Shown piece by piece: positions 26,446-33,541 of a stretch of 37,660 bases of DNA; within the stretch, counting starts at the first letter, position 1, and the number at the start of each line of letters is the position of its first letter. The DNA is taken from contig JAEUPH010000198.1 in assembly GCA_016790395.1 (NCBI GenBank), positions 1 through 37,660 of the forward strand, in the 5' to 3' direction. Both the position numbers and the translations under genes were made by a program. This DNA is from Rubrivivax sp. Its GTDB lineage: Bacteria > Pseudomonadota > Gammaproteobacteria > Burkholderiales > Burkholderiaceae_C. The notes beneath the pieces are model-generated. The model saw only the letters and a program-made list of their open reading frames with translations. It was not told the DNA's origin and ran no database searches.

Positions 26446-26874
26446 TCAGCGGACGGCGACAGCGGGTGCGATCGCGGCCCAGGCGTCCTGCAGTGGCTTG
26501 AGCAGGCGGACGCACTCGTCCAGCGCCTGTTCGTCCGAGCGCAGGTTGGCCTGGGTCAGCCTGAGCGTGAGGTAGCCGTAGAGGTCGTTCAGGTCCTGCG
26601 CGAGGCGGCCGCCGGCGCGCAGGTCCAGGCCTGCGCGCAGGCCTTCCTCGATGATGCGCACGGCGCGGCCGATGGCCTGGCCCTTGGCCAGCGCGTCCTG
26701 CTTGCGGATGGCGCCCCGGGCCTGGGCCACGGCTTCCATCCAGCCTTCGAAGAGCATCGCCACCAGGTGGTGGGGCGAGGCATCACCGAGCTGTGACTCG
26801 ACGCCGACCTGCTGGTACAGCCCGGCGGGGCGGGCGGCGCGGGCGGCGCGAGGAGCGTAGGGGCTGGTGAACAT
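26446..26874 (-). CDS. fliS: Flagellin export chaperone FliS
   Basis: The 142-residue product has the FliS pattern GLYQQVGVESQLGDASPHHLVAMLFEGW, cited as residues 18-45, and a later NDLYGYLTLRL. FliS binds the flagellin C-terminus and prevents premature polymerisation before export. The ATG at 26874 leaves a leader of about 30 nt from the predicted sigma-28 start. The in-frame starts at 26892 and 26910 (TTG) are too close to the -10 element. It heads the operon fliS-fliT-ycgR-pilin-pilin. Confidence 0.94.
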   Translation of the reverse strand: MFTSPYAPRAARAARPAGLYQQVGVESQLGDASPHHLVAMLFEGWMEAVAQARGAIRKQDALAKGQAIGRAVRIIEEGLRAGLDLRAGGRLAQDLNDLYGYLTLRLTQANLRSDEQALDECVRLLKPLQDAWAAIAPAVAVR

Positions 26875-26911
26875 GGGCGCTGGGGGCGGCATCGTTTGTG
26901 CGATACCCAAC

Positions 26912-26938
26912 TTATCGGCCCGCCCCCGGCGCTCTTGA
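26912..26938 (-). promoter_or_regulatory. Sigma-28 (FliA) promoter of fliS
   Basis: On the minus strand, TCAA (26938-26935) is followed after 15 nt by GCCGATAA (26919-26912). This is a perfect match to the sigma-28 -10 consensus and 3/4 to the TAAA -35 core at the correct spacing. It is the best class 3 promoter in the window and should drive fliS through the two prepilin genes. Confidence 0.85.
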
Positions 26939-26959
26939 GTGGTGCAATCCGTCCGTGAA

Positions 26960-28399
26960 CTAGGTGGTGGACTTGTTCATCTGGGCGATCATCTGCGTCA
27001 CGTAACTGGACAGCGAGTTCAGTTTCGCGACGTTGCTGTCCAGCGCCGTGTACTGGGCCACGAGGCGGGCCTGCACGCGCTCCACGCGCTCGTTGAGCTT
27101 GTCCTGCTCGTCGCTGTTCTTGCTGACGAGCTTCTGCAGGCTGCTGGTGCGCGTGTTGAGCGCGCCGTCGGTGCCCAGCACCTGGGTCGCCAGCGTCGCG
27201 TAGCGGCGCGCGAAGCCGTTGTTGCTGGCGTCCAGGCTGTCGGCGTTGCCGAAGGCCTTCTTGAGTTCGTCCAGGTCGGCCGTGGCCGCGTCGAGCTTGG
27301 CGGTGTCCACCACCAGCGTGCCGTCGCGCTGGGCCTCCAGGCCCAGGTCAGACAGCCGCGGGAAGCTGGCCGATGCGCCCGAGCTGGCGTTGAGCACGCC
27401 GCGCAGCTGCGACATCAGGCCGACGGCCGTGCTGTCGCCCTGCAGCGCGCCGGCGACCTTGCTGCCGGCGTCGTACTTGGTCTGCTCGGCCAGGTAGCTG
27501 ACCACCGCGTTGTAGGCCTCGGCGAAGGTCTTCACCGCGGCCACCACGGCGTCCTTGTCGCGCTTGACGGTGACCTGGGTGGCGGTGGCGCTTTCCTGCA
27601 GCACCGTCAGCGTCACGCCGTCCACGGCGCCGGAGATCTCGTTGCTGGCCGACTCCACGGCGATGCCGTTGACGATGGCCCGCGCGTTGGCGGCCGACTG
27701 CTTGAGCACCAGGCCGCTGGTGGTGACGGCAGGGTCGAAGGCGAAGCGCGAGAGGCCGACGGTGTCGATCAGGCTGCCGTCGATGTCGTCCACGCTCAGC
27801 CGGAAGCCGTTCTCCATGCCCGAACTCTCGGACCGCAGGGCCAGCCGCACGCCGGTGGTGTCGGTCACCAGCGAGGCGGTGACGCCGCCGCCGGCGGCGT
27901 TGATCTTGTCGCGCAGCGTGGCCAGGGTGTCGGTGGCCGTGACGTCGATGGACAGCTCGGCGCTGCCGCTCTTGGCGGTGAACTCGCTCTGGTCCGCGTT
28001 CCAGCTGCCCAGCTGCAGCCTCAGCGTGCCTTGGCCCACCAGGGCCTCGGCGTCGGACAGGGCGGTGTCCAGGGCCACGGTCTGGTTGCCCGCGAGGTTC
28101 TGCACCGTGACGGCGTAGCTGCCGGCTGCGCCGGTGGTGCCCGTGGCGGTGACCACGCTGCTGTTGCTGCTGGCCACGGTGGACTTCTGCCACAGCGTGG
28201 TGTCGGTCAGCTTGTTGGCAGCCGTCTGCAGGCCGCTGAACAGGCTGTTGACCTTGCCGAACAAGGAGATCTGCGAGTTGAGCTGGCTGGCCTTGTTCTG
28301 CAGCGCCACCAGGGGCTGGCGCTCCAGCGCCACCAACTGCGTGACGATGGTGTTCAGATCGAGGCCGCTGCCCACGCCCAGCGAGGTGAAGGAGGCCAT
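26960..28399 (-). CDS. fliD: Flagellar cap protein FliD (hook-associated protein 2)
   Basis: The 479-residue product has the FliD N-terminus (GVGSGLDLNTIVTQLVALER) and N-terminal coiled coil. The central variable domains include LRLQLGSWN and AELSIDVTATDTLATLRDKINA. The C-terminal helix (LDSNVAKLNSLSSYVTQMI) is also typical. The pentameric cap sits at the filament tip and folds incoming flagellin. GGAG lies 7 nt before the ATG. It has its own sigma-28-type promoter at 28465-28491, and no terminator was seen between it and fliS. Confidence 0.97.
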   Translation of the reverse strand: MASFTSLGVGSGLDLNTIVTQLVALERQPLVALQNKASQLNSQISLFGKVNSLFSGLQTAANKLTDTTLWQKSTVASSNSSVVTATGTTGAAGSYAVTVQNLAGNQTVALDTALSDAEALVGQGTLRLQLGSWNADQSEFTAKSGSAELSIDVTATDTLATLRDKINAAGGGVTASLVTDTTGVRLALRSESSGMENGFRLSVDDIDGSLIDTVGLSRFAFDPAVTTSGLVLKQSAANARAIVNGIAVESASNEISGAVDGVTLTVLQESATATQVTVKRDKDAVVAAVKTFAEAYNAVVSYLAEQTKYDAGSKVAGALQGDSTAVGLMSQLRGVLNASSGASASFPRLSDLGLEAQRDGTLVVDTAKLDAATADLDELKKAFGNADSLDASNNGFARRYATLATQVLGTDGALNTRTSSLQKLVSKNSDEQDKLNERVERVQARLVAQYTALDSNVAKLNSLSSYVTQMIAQMNKSTT

Positions 28400-28421
28400 G
28401 GTGTGCTCCGGAAAATAGGCG

Positions 28422-28456
28422 AGGGGCCCGACGAACCGGCTGGGATGCCGGCCCCT
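28422..28456 (-). repeat. Hairpin in the fliD leader
   Basis: AGGGGCC (28422-28428) and GGCCCCT (28450-28456) form a 7-bp stem. An inner CCGGC (28436-28440)/GCCGG (28447-28451) offers a competing stem that shares bases with it. Given the predicted sigma-28 start near 28458, this lies in the fliD 5' leader and ends 12 nt before the GGAG ribosome site. It could affect translation or RNA stability; there is no T-run, so it is not an obvious terminator of the upstream flagellin. Confidence 0.4.
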
Positions 28457-28464
28457 TCAGGCCC

Positions 28465-28491
28465 CTTTCGGCAGGTTGCGGCGGAACTTGA
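28465..28491 (-). promoter_or_regulatory. Sigma-28 (FliA) promoter of fliD
   Basis: On the minus strand, TCAAGTTC (28491-28484), an 11-nt spacer and GCCGAAAG (28472-28465) match the extended consensus TAAAGTTT-N11-GCCGATAA at 6/8 plus 6/8 positions with exact spacing. It sits between the proximal flagellin stop and fliD. Confidence 0.75.
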
Positions 28492-28509
28492 GCCCGCCGG
28501 GCATGGCGA

Positions 28510-29430
28510 TCAGCCCTTGAGCAGCGACAGCACCTGCTGCGGCAGCTGGTTGGCCTGCGCGACCATCGCGTTGCCGGCCTGCTGCAGGATCTGCGAGCGC
28601 GACAGGTTGCTGGTCTCGGCGGCGTAGTCGGCATCCATGATGCGGCTGCGCGCGGCGCTCTGGTTCTCGGCGGCGACCATGAGGTTGGCGACCACGTTCT
28701 CGAAGCGGTTCTGCACCGCGCCGAAGGTGGCGCGCTGGCTGTTGATCGAGTTCAGCGACGCGTCGATGTTGGCGATGGCGGCCTGCGCGCCGGCGACATC
28801 GGTGATGAGGTTGGCGGGCGCGTCGGTGCCGGCGGTGTAGGCGCTGGTCGTGGCGTTGTAGGCGCCGATGTCGGTGCCCGACAGGATGTTGCTGCCCAGC
28901 ACGTCGGTGATGCCGGCGTTGCTGGTGGACGTCCAGTCGAAGGACGAGACCGTGATGCGGTCCAGGTTGGTCGTGTTGTTCGAGCCGATCTGGAAGGTCG
29001 ATTCGGTGGCCGTGGCCAGGATGTTCATGCCGTTGAACTGCGTGCCACCCAGCGTGCGGGTGGCTTCCTGGGCCAGCTGCACGTACTCCTGGTTCAGGCT
29101 CACGCGGTCGGCGGCGCTGTTGGTGCCGTTGGCCGACTGCACCGCCAGTTCGCGCATGCGCTGGAAGATGTCGCTGACCTTGCCCAACGCGCCTTCACCC
29201 ACCTGCGCCAGCGAGATGCCGTCGTTGGCGTTGCGCATGGCCACGTTCATGCCGCGCACCTGGGCGTGCATGCGTTCGGCGATGGCCAGGCCGGCGGCGT
29301 CGTCCTTGGCGCTGTTCACGCGCAGCCCGGAGGACAGGCGCTGCATCGAGGTGGACAGCGAGGCCTGGCTCGTGCTGAGGTTGCGCTGGGCGTTCAGCGA
29401 GACCAGGTTGGTGTTGATCGTCTGGGGCAT
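28510..29430 (-). CDS. fliC: Flagellin, proximal paralogue
   Basis: The 306-residue product consists mainly of the conserved D0/D1 flagellin ends: MPQTINTNLVSLNAQRNL at the start and AARSRIMDADYAAETSNLSR...LPQQVLSLLKG at the end. A small, Thr/Ser/Ala-rich variable region (about 165-225) holds the candidate O-glycosylation sites. AAGGAG lies 8 nt before the ATG. It is a tandem duplicate of the 29656-30573 gene, with most differences conservative. Its upstream promoter is much weaker-looking than that of the distal copy, and a terminator separates the two. Confidence 0.97.
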   Translation of the reverse strand: MPQTINTNLVSLNAQRNLSTSQASLSTSMQRLSSGLRVNSAKDDAAGLAIAERMHAQVRGMNVAMRNANDGISLAQVGEGALGKVSDIFQRMRELAVQSANGTNSAADRVSLNQEYVQLAQEATRTLGGTQFNGMNILATATESTFQIGSNNTTNLDRITVSSFDWTSTSNAGITDVLGSNILSGTDIGAYNATTSAYTAGTDAPANLITDVAGAQAAIANIDASLNSINSQRATFGAVQNRFENVVANLMVAAENQSAARSRIMDADYAAETSNLSRSQILQQAGNAMVAQANQLPQQVLSLLKG

Positions 29431-29467
29431 TTCGGGATCTCCTTGCCGGTGGGCATCCAGTGTTCGG

Positions 29468-29494
29468 GTTGCGGCTCAAACCGCAAGAACGATC
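29468..29494 (-). promoter_or_regulatory. Degenerate sigma-28-like promoter of the proximal flagellin
   Basis: On the minus strand, GATCGTTC (29494-29487), 11 nt and GCCGCAAC (29475-29468) keep the GTTC-N11-GCCG skeleton of the fliD promoter, but match the consensus at only 4/8 and 5/8. It is 37 nt upstream of the ATG. The gene must have a promoter after the terminator at 29584-29610, and this is the best candidate I see. Confidence 0.35.
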
Positions 29495-29583
29495 GAAGCG
29501 CTGGCAAGAAGATTACGGCCGCGGCGGCCCGGGCATCAGCCCGAAAAGAACCCGAAATCCCCGGCATTAGGCGGCCGGAAAGT

Positions 29584-29610
29584 GAAAAGGCCCGCCGGGT
29601 GGGGCGGGCC
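29584..29610 (-). terminator. Rho-independent terminator after the distal flagellin
   Basis: On the minus strand, GGCCCGCC and GGCGGGCC form a perfect 8-bp GC stem around a CCACCC loop (29610-29589), followed by TTTTC (29588-29584). It lies 46 nt after the stop of the 29656-30573 flagellin and would insulate the proximal flagellin from it. Confidence 0.88.
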
Positions 29611-29614
29611 TTGT

Positions 29615-29643
29615 CGGGGCGGCGCGCCCCGTCGTGAGGGGCG
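29615..29643 (-). repeat. Mutually exclusive hairpins in the flagellin 3' region
   Basis: CGGGGCG (29615-29621) can pair with CGCCCCG (29625-29631), and CGCCCC (29625-29630) can instead pair with GGGGCG (29638-29643). Both lie between the distal flagellin stop and its terminator, so the 3' end of the flagellin mRNA would carry stacked GC stems. A role in transcript stability is an inference. Confidence 0.4.
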
Positions 29644-29655
29644 CGTGGCGGGGTG

Positions 29656-30573
29656 TCAGCGCAACAGCGCGAGCACCTGCTGCGGCAGCTGGTTGGCCTG
29701 CGCGACCATCGCGTTGCCGGCCTGCTGCAGGATGTTGGCGCGCGACAGGTTGCTGGTTTCCGTCGCGTAGTCGGCATCCATGATGCGGCTGCGCGCGGCG
29801 CTCTGGTTCTCCACCGACACCATCAGGTTGGCGACCACGTTCTCGAAGCGGTTCTGCACCGCACCGAAGGTGGCGCGCTGGCTGTTGATCGAGTTGATCG
29901 CCGAGTCCAGGTTGGTGATGGCGGTACGGGCGCCGGCCACGTCCGTGATCAGGTTCGTCGGGCCGTCGGTGCCGGCGGTGTAGGCGCTCGTCGTGGCGTT
30001 GTAGGCGCCGACGTCGGTGCCCGAGAGCACGACCGAGCCCAGCACGTCGGTGATGCCGGCGTTGCTGGTGGACGTCCAGTCGAAGGCGGCCACGGTGATG
30101 CGGTCCAGGTTGGTCGAGTTGTTGGCGCCGATCTGGAAGGTGGCGTCCGTGGCCGAGGCCAGGATGTTCAGCCCGTTGAACTGCGTGCCGCCCAGCGTGC
30201 GGGTGGCTTCCTGGGCCAGCTGCACGTATTCCTGGTTCAGGCTCACGCGGTCGGCGGCGGCGTTGGTGCCGTTGCTGGCCTGCACGGCCAGTTCACGCAT
30301 GCGCTGGAAGATGTCGCTGATCTTGCCCAGCGCGCCTTCACCGGTCTGCGCCAGGGAGATCGCGTCGTTGGCGTTGCGGATCGCGACGTTCATGCCGCGG
30401 GCCTGGGCGCTCATGCGCTCGGCAATGGCCAGGCCGGCGGCGTCGTCCTTGGCACTGTTGACGCGCAGACCCGAGGACAGGCGCTGCATCGAGGTGGCCA
30501 GGGACGACTGGCTGGTGCTGAGGTTGCGCTGCGCATTCAGCGAGACCAGATTGGTGTTGATCGTTTGGGGCAT
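29656..30573 (-). CDS. fliC: Flagellin, distal paralogue
   Basis: The 305-residue product (ATG at 30573, GGAGA 6-8 nt upstream) has the same D0/D1 ends and short variable region as its neighbour and differs mainly by conservative changes. It ends LPQQVLALLR. A longer frame to 30636 would add 21 residues that do not look like flagellin and would bypass the ribosome site. It has the better sigma-28 promoter (30813-30839), a leader of about 230 nt and its own terminator, so it may be the major filament subunit. Confidence 0.97.
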   Translation of the reverse strand: MPQTINTNLVSLNAQRNLSTSQSSLATSMQRLSSGLRVNSAKDDAAGLAIAERMSAQARGMNVAIRNANDAISLAQTGEGALGKISDIFQRMRELAVQASNGTNAAADRVSLNQEYVQLAQEATRTLGGTQFNGLNILASATDATFQIGANNSTNLDRITVAAFDWTSTSNAGITDVLGSVVLSGTDVGAYNATTSAYTAGTDGPTNLITDVAGARTAITNLDSAINSINSQRATFGAVQNRFENVVANLMVSVENQSAARSRIMDADYATETSNLSRANILQQAGNAMVAQANQLPQQVLALLR

Positions 30574-30600
30574 GGAATCTCTCCGTTCAGTAAATGACCA

Positions 30601-30614
30601 CAGGCATATGCCTG
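30601..30614. repeat. Perfect 14-bp palindrome upstream of flagellin
   Basis: CAGGCATATGCCTG is its own reverse complement. It ends 28 nt before the flagellin ATG and 14-20 nt before its ribosome site. As DNA it could bind a dimeric regulator. As RNA it is too short of a loop for a strong hairpin, though a smaller stem with an ATAT loop could form. Confidence 0.55.
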
Positions 30615-30812
30615 GCAGGTACCGCAGGTCCTTCACTGCTTCCGGCGCCTGCTGGGCATCTCCGTCTCGACATCACCCCTTGCGGAGCCCTGCCTTGTCG
30701 GAACTCGCCCGGGCCTCGCTGCTGCCGTGCCCGCCCGGCTTGACCTGCCGTTCGAACCTCGGCCCGTTCTGGTCCGGACCCCGCAGCCACTTTCGCAACC
30801 GCGTTGGGACCG

Positions 30813-30839
30813 TTTTCGTCGGTTGCCGGAAAACCTTTA
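30813..30839 (-). promoter_or_regulatory. Sigma-28 (FliA) promoter of the distal flagellin
   Basis: On the minus strand, TAAA (30839-30836), 15 nt and GACGAAAA (30820-30813) match the sigma-28 -35 core fully and the -10 at 6/8, with exact spacing. It is the only such site found upstream of this gene. It implies a 5' leader of about 230 nt, long for a flagellin transcript. Confidence 0.65.
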
Positions 30840-30899
30840 GCCCGGATCGCGCCCGCAGGGTCTTGTCGCGTTGAAGTGAGGGGGGGTCACCCGTCATTT

Positions 30900-30926
30900 C
30901 CGGCCCTGGGCCCCGTGCAGGGCCGG
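30900..30926. repeat. Inverted repeat with 9-bp arms upstream of the glycosyltransferase
   Basis: CCGGCCCTG and CAGGGCCGG pair perfectly across a 9-nt centre. No T-run follows on either strand, so it is not an obvious terminator. Its position 75 nt before the glycosyltransferase start suits a leader hairpin or an operator. Confidence 0.45.
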
Positions 30927-31000
30927 AGATCATCGGCCACGGCCCGCCATTTCTTGAGGGCCGGTCGCCACGAAGTGTCCAGCCCGCAGGAGAACGCCCG

Positions 31001-32929
31001 ATGAACCGCGCCGACATTGCCACTCCCCCCCGCGGCCAGCAGCACTGGCAGCATGGGATTGACCTGGCCCAGGAGAGCCAGTGGCGCGAGGCCGCCCGCG
31101 CCTTCGGCCGCGCCACGCGCGCCGCGCCCGACGACGTCGTCTACTGGCTGAACCTGTCGCACGCCCAGCGCCGCGCCGGCGCCTTCCGGCGCTGCGAGGC
31201 TGCCGCCCGCCGCGCCTTGCAACTGCATCCCGAACACCCGCTGGCCCTGCGCATCCTGGCCGACTGCTGTGTCCACGAGCACCGCTACGCCGAAGCTGCG
31301 GACCTGTTCTCGCGGCTGGAGGACATGGGCGAGGCCGACGTCGAGACGCGGCTGCAGTTCGCGGCGGCGCTGCAGTCGCTGCAGCGGCACCCGCAGGCCA
31401 TCACCGTGCTGCTGCGCGCCCTGTCGGTGGACCCGGGCAACGTGCGCGCGCACGCGCTGCTGTCCGACAGCTGCCGCGACCGCGGCCTGCGCCGCGAGGC
31501 CGTGGCGTGCATGCAGACGGTGCTGGCCTTGCAGCCCGGCAACCTGGACGCCTGGTCGCGCGCCTCCTTCGAGAAGCGCCAGGTGATGGACTGGAGCGGC
31601 CTGGACGATGACGTCGCGCGCATCTCCGAACTGCTGGCCGCCACGCCCGACACCGCCGCGCGCACCTGCGCCAGCTTTGCGCTGCTGTCGCTGCCGCTGC
31701 CGGGCGAGCTGCACCGCAAGGCGGCCATCATCGAGACGCGCGCGCTGACCATCGGCGCGAACCCGCTGCCGGCCGTGGAGCCGCGCTCGCGGGCGGGCAA
31801 GTCCAGGGTGACGCTGGGCTTCCTGTCCTTCGACTTCCGCAACCATCCGGTGTCGCAGCTGCTGGTGGAGGTGTTGGAGGCCATCGACCGCCAGCACTTC
31901 GAGGTGCGGCTGTACTCATCGGGTGCCGATGACGGTTCGCCCCTGCGCCGACGCGTGCAGGCCGCCGGAGACGCCTTCGTCGACGTGCGCGGCCTCTCCG
32001 ACGAACAGGCGGCGCAGCGCATCCGCAACGATGGCGTGGACATCCTGGTCGACCTGATGAGCCACACGCGCGGCACGCGCATGGGCATCGTGGCGCGCCG
32101 CCCGGCGCCGGTGCAGGTGAACTACCTCGGATTCCCGGGCACCAGCGGCGCCGAGTTCATCGACTACCTGATCGGCGACCCGCACGTCACGCCGCTGGAA
32201 CTGGCGGACCTCTACACCGAGAAGCTGGCACAGATGCCGCTGACGCTGCAGCCCAACGGCCGCGGCCGTCCGCTGCCGCAGCCGATGGCGCGCGCCGAAG
32301 CCGGCCTGCCCGACGAGGCCTTCGTGATCTGCGCCTTCAACCACACCTACAAGATCCTGCCCGAGGCCTTCGGCGCCTGGTGCGAGGTGCTGCGCCGCGT
32401 GCCGCACGCCGTGCTGTGGCTGAAGGAGACGAACGCGCAGCTGCACGACAACGTGCGCCGCGCCGCCGCCGAGCGGGGCGTGGACCCGGTGCGTGTGATC
32501 TTCGCGCCCAACGTGGCCTTCGATCAGCACTTCTCGCGCCTGGCGCTGGCCGATGTCTTCGCCGACACCTGGCCCTACAACGCGCACACCACCGCCGCCG
32601 ACGCGCTGTGGGCCGGGGTGCCCGTGGTCACCTGCTACGGCAACGACTTCGCATCCCGCGTGGCGGCCAGCGCGCTGAACGCCGCGGGCCTGGCCGAGCT
32701 GGCCTTCGGCACGGTGGCGGACTACACCTGCGCCCTGGTGGCCCTGGCCACCGAGCCGGGCCTGGCCGCCGGCTACAAGGCCCATCTGGTGGAGCGCCGC
32801 ATGGCGCTGCCGCTGTTCGACACCGCGCGCTACACCCGCGAACTGGAGGCCTTGTTCGCACGCATGGCCGCGCGCTCGCGCGCCGGGCTCGCGCCCGAGC
32901 ACCTGCCTGCCGAGGCCACCAGCCACTGA
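31001..32929 (+). CDS. TPR-containing O-GlcNAc transferase-like glycosyltransferase (GT41)
   Basis: The 642-residue cytosolic protein has TPR repeats in the first 190 residues (for example WREAARAFGRATRAAPDDVVYWLNLSHA, cited as about 28-55), then a SPINDLY/OGT-type catalytic region (about 265-620). Residues equivalent to key human OGT positions are present: H282 in DFRNHPVSQL, K451 in FNHTYKILPEAF, and the HTTAADALWAGVPVVT nucleotide-sugar block. Such enzymes add a single sugar to Ser/Thr of proteins. The location next to the flagellins strongly suggests flagellin as substrate, but donor and target are inferred. AGGAG lies 8 nt before the ATG. Confidence 0.93.
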   Translation: MNRADIATPPRGQQHWQHGIDLAQESQWREAARAFGRATRAAPDDVVYWLNLSHAQRRAGAFRRCEAAARRALQLHPEHPLALRILADCCVHEHRYAEAADLFSRLEDMGEADVETRLQFAAALQSLQRHPQAITVLLRALSVDPGNVRAHALLSDSCRDRGLRREAVACMQTVLALQPGNLDAWSRASFEKRQVMDWSGLDDDVARISELLAATPDTAARTCASFALLSLPLPGELHRKAAIIETRALTIGANPLPAVEPRSRAGKSRVTLGFLSFDFRNHPVSQLLVEVLEAIDRQHFEVRLYSSGADDGSPLRRRVQAAGDAFVDVRGLSDEQAAQRIRNDGVDILVDLMSHTRGTRMGIVARRPAPVQVNYLGFPGTSGAEFIDYLIGDPHVTPLELADLYTEKLAQMPLTLQPNGRGRPLPQPMARAEAGLPDEAFVICAFNHTYKILPEAFGAWCEVLRRVPHAVLWLKETNAQLHDNVRRAAAERGVDPVRVIFAPNVAFDQHFSRLALADVFADTWPYNAHTTAADALWAGVPVVTCYGNDFASRVAASALNAAGLAELAFGTVADYTCALVALATEPGLAAGYKAHLVERRMALPLFDTARYTRELEALFARMAARSRAGLAPEHLPAEATSH

Positions 32930-32964
32930 GCGGCCCCCAGGACCTGACACCCGAGGACACACGC

Positions 32965-33525
32965 ATGAACGACACCGGACGCAAGCTGCACGTGGGCGGG
33001 CGCGACGCCCGCCCCGGCTGGGAGATCCTCAACATCCAGGCCGGGCCGGCGGTGGACCATGTCGGCGACGCCGTCGACCTGGCGCGCTTCCCCGATGGCA
33101 GCTTCGCCGAGGTCTACGCCTCGCACGTGCTGGAGCACTTCGACTACAAGGACGGCCTGCTGGCGGCGCTGCGCGAGTGGTTCCGCGTGCTCGCGCCCGG
33201 CGGCACGCTGCGCCTGTCGGTGCCCGACCTGGACGCGCTGGCCGCCTTGCTGCTGCAGCGGCAGCGGCTGGACATCAACCAGCGCTTCCAGGTCATGCGC
33301 ATGATCTTCGGCGGCCATCTCGACCCGCACGACTACCACCGCGTGGGCCTGAACCAGGACTTCCTCTCCGCCTTCCTCTACGAGGCCGGCTTCGAGGACC
33401 TGCAGCGCGTGGTGCGCCACGGCCTGTTCGACGACACCAGCGACATGAAGCTGGCCGGCACGCCCATCAGCCTGAACCTGGTGGCGAAGAAGCCCGCCAA
33501 GGCGATGGAGCCGGCGGCGGCCTGA
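32965..33525 (+). CDS. Small SAM-dependent methyltransferase-like protein
   Basis: The 186-residue product (GAGG 8 nt before the ATG) has the class I methyltransferase signature VDLARFPDGSFAEVYASHVLEHF. VLAPGGTLRLSVPDLDAL follows, then a C-terminal part with HDYHRVGLNQDFLSAFLYEAGF. Related short proteins begin LNLGCG...PGW; here that motif I is HVGGRDARPGW, so the usual GxG loop is altered. It lies 35 nt after the glycosyltransferase and is probably co-transcribed. A role in methylating the flagellin sugar or flagellin itself is an inference; sugar-modifying methyltransferases are common in such loci. Confidence 0.85.
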   Translation: MNDTGRKLHVGGRDARPGWEILNIQAGPAVDHVGDAVDLARFPDGSFAEVYASHVLEHFDYKDGLLAALREWFRVLAPGGTLRLSVPDLDALAALLLQRQRLDINQRFQVMRMIFGGHLDPHDYHRVGLNQDFLSAFLYEAGFEDLQRVVRHGLFDDTSDMKLAGTPISLNLVAKKPAKAMEPAAA

Positions 33526-33541
33526 GCACGGCCGGCGCGGT

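Larger units (their letters stand above)
30574..31000. other. 427-bp divergent spacer between flagellin and glycosyltransferase
   Basis: This is the longest gene-free stretch in the window. It holds a sigma-28 promoter reading left (30813-30839), a 14-bp palindrome near the flagellin start (30601-30614) and a 9-bp-arm inverted repeat on the glycosyltransferase side (30900-30926). I saw no credible gene: an open frame at 30587-30790 (minus) encodes an Arg/Gly/Pro-rich sequence typical of GC-rich non-coding DNA. I could not read a convincing promoter for the rightward gene. Confidence 0.7.

Noticed and set aside
30510..30636. 21-residue N-terminal extension of the distal flagellin
   Set aside because: Flagellin begins at MPQTINTN with a good ribosome site; the extension is unlike any flagellin.
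30587..30790. 67-codon open frame upstream of flagellin on the minus strand
   Set aside because: Arg/Gly/Pro-rich, no homologue recognised, lies inside the predicted flagellin leader.
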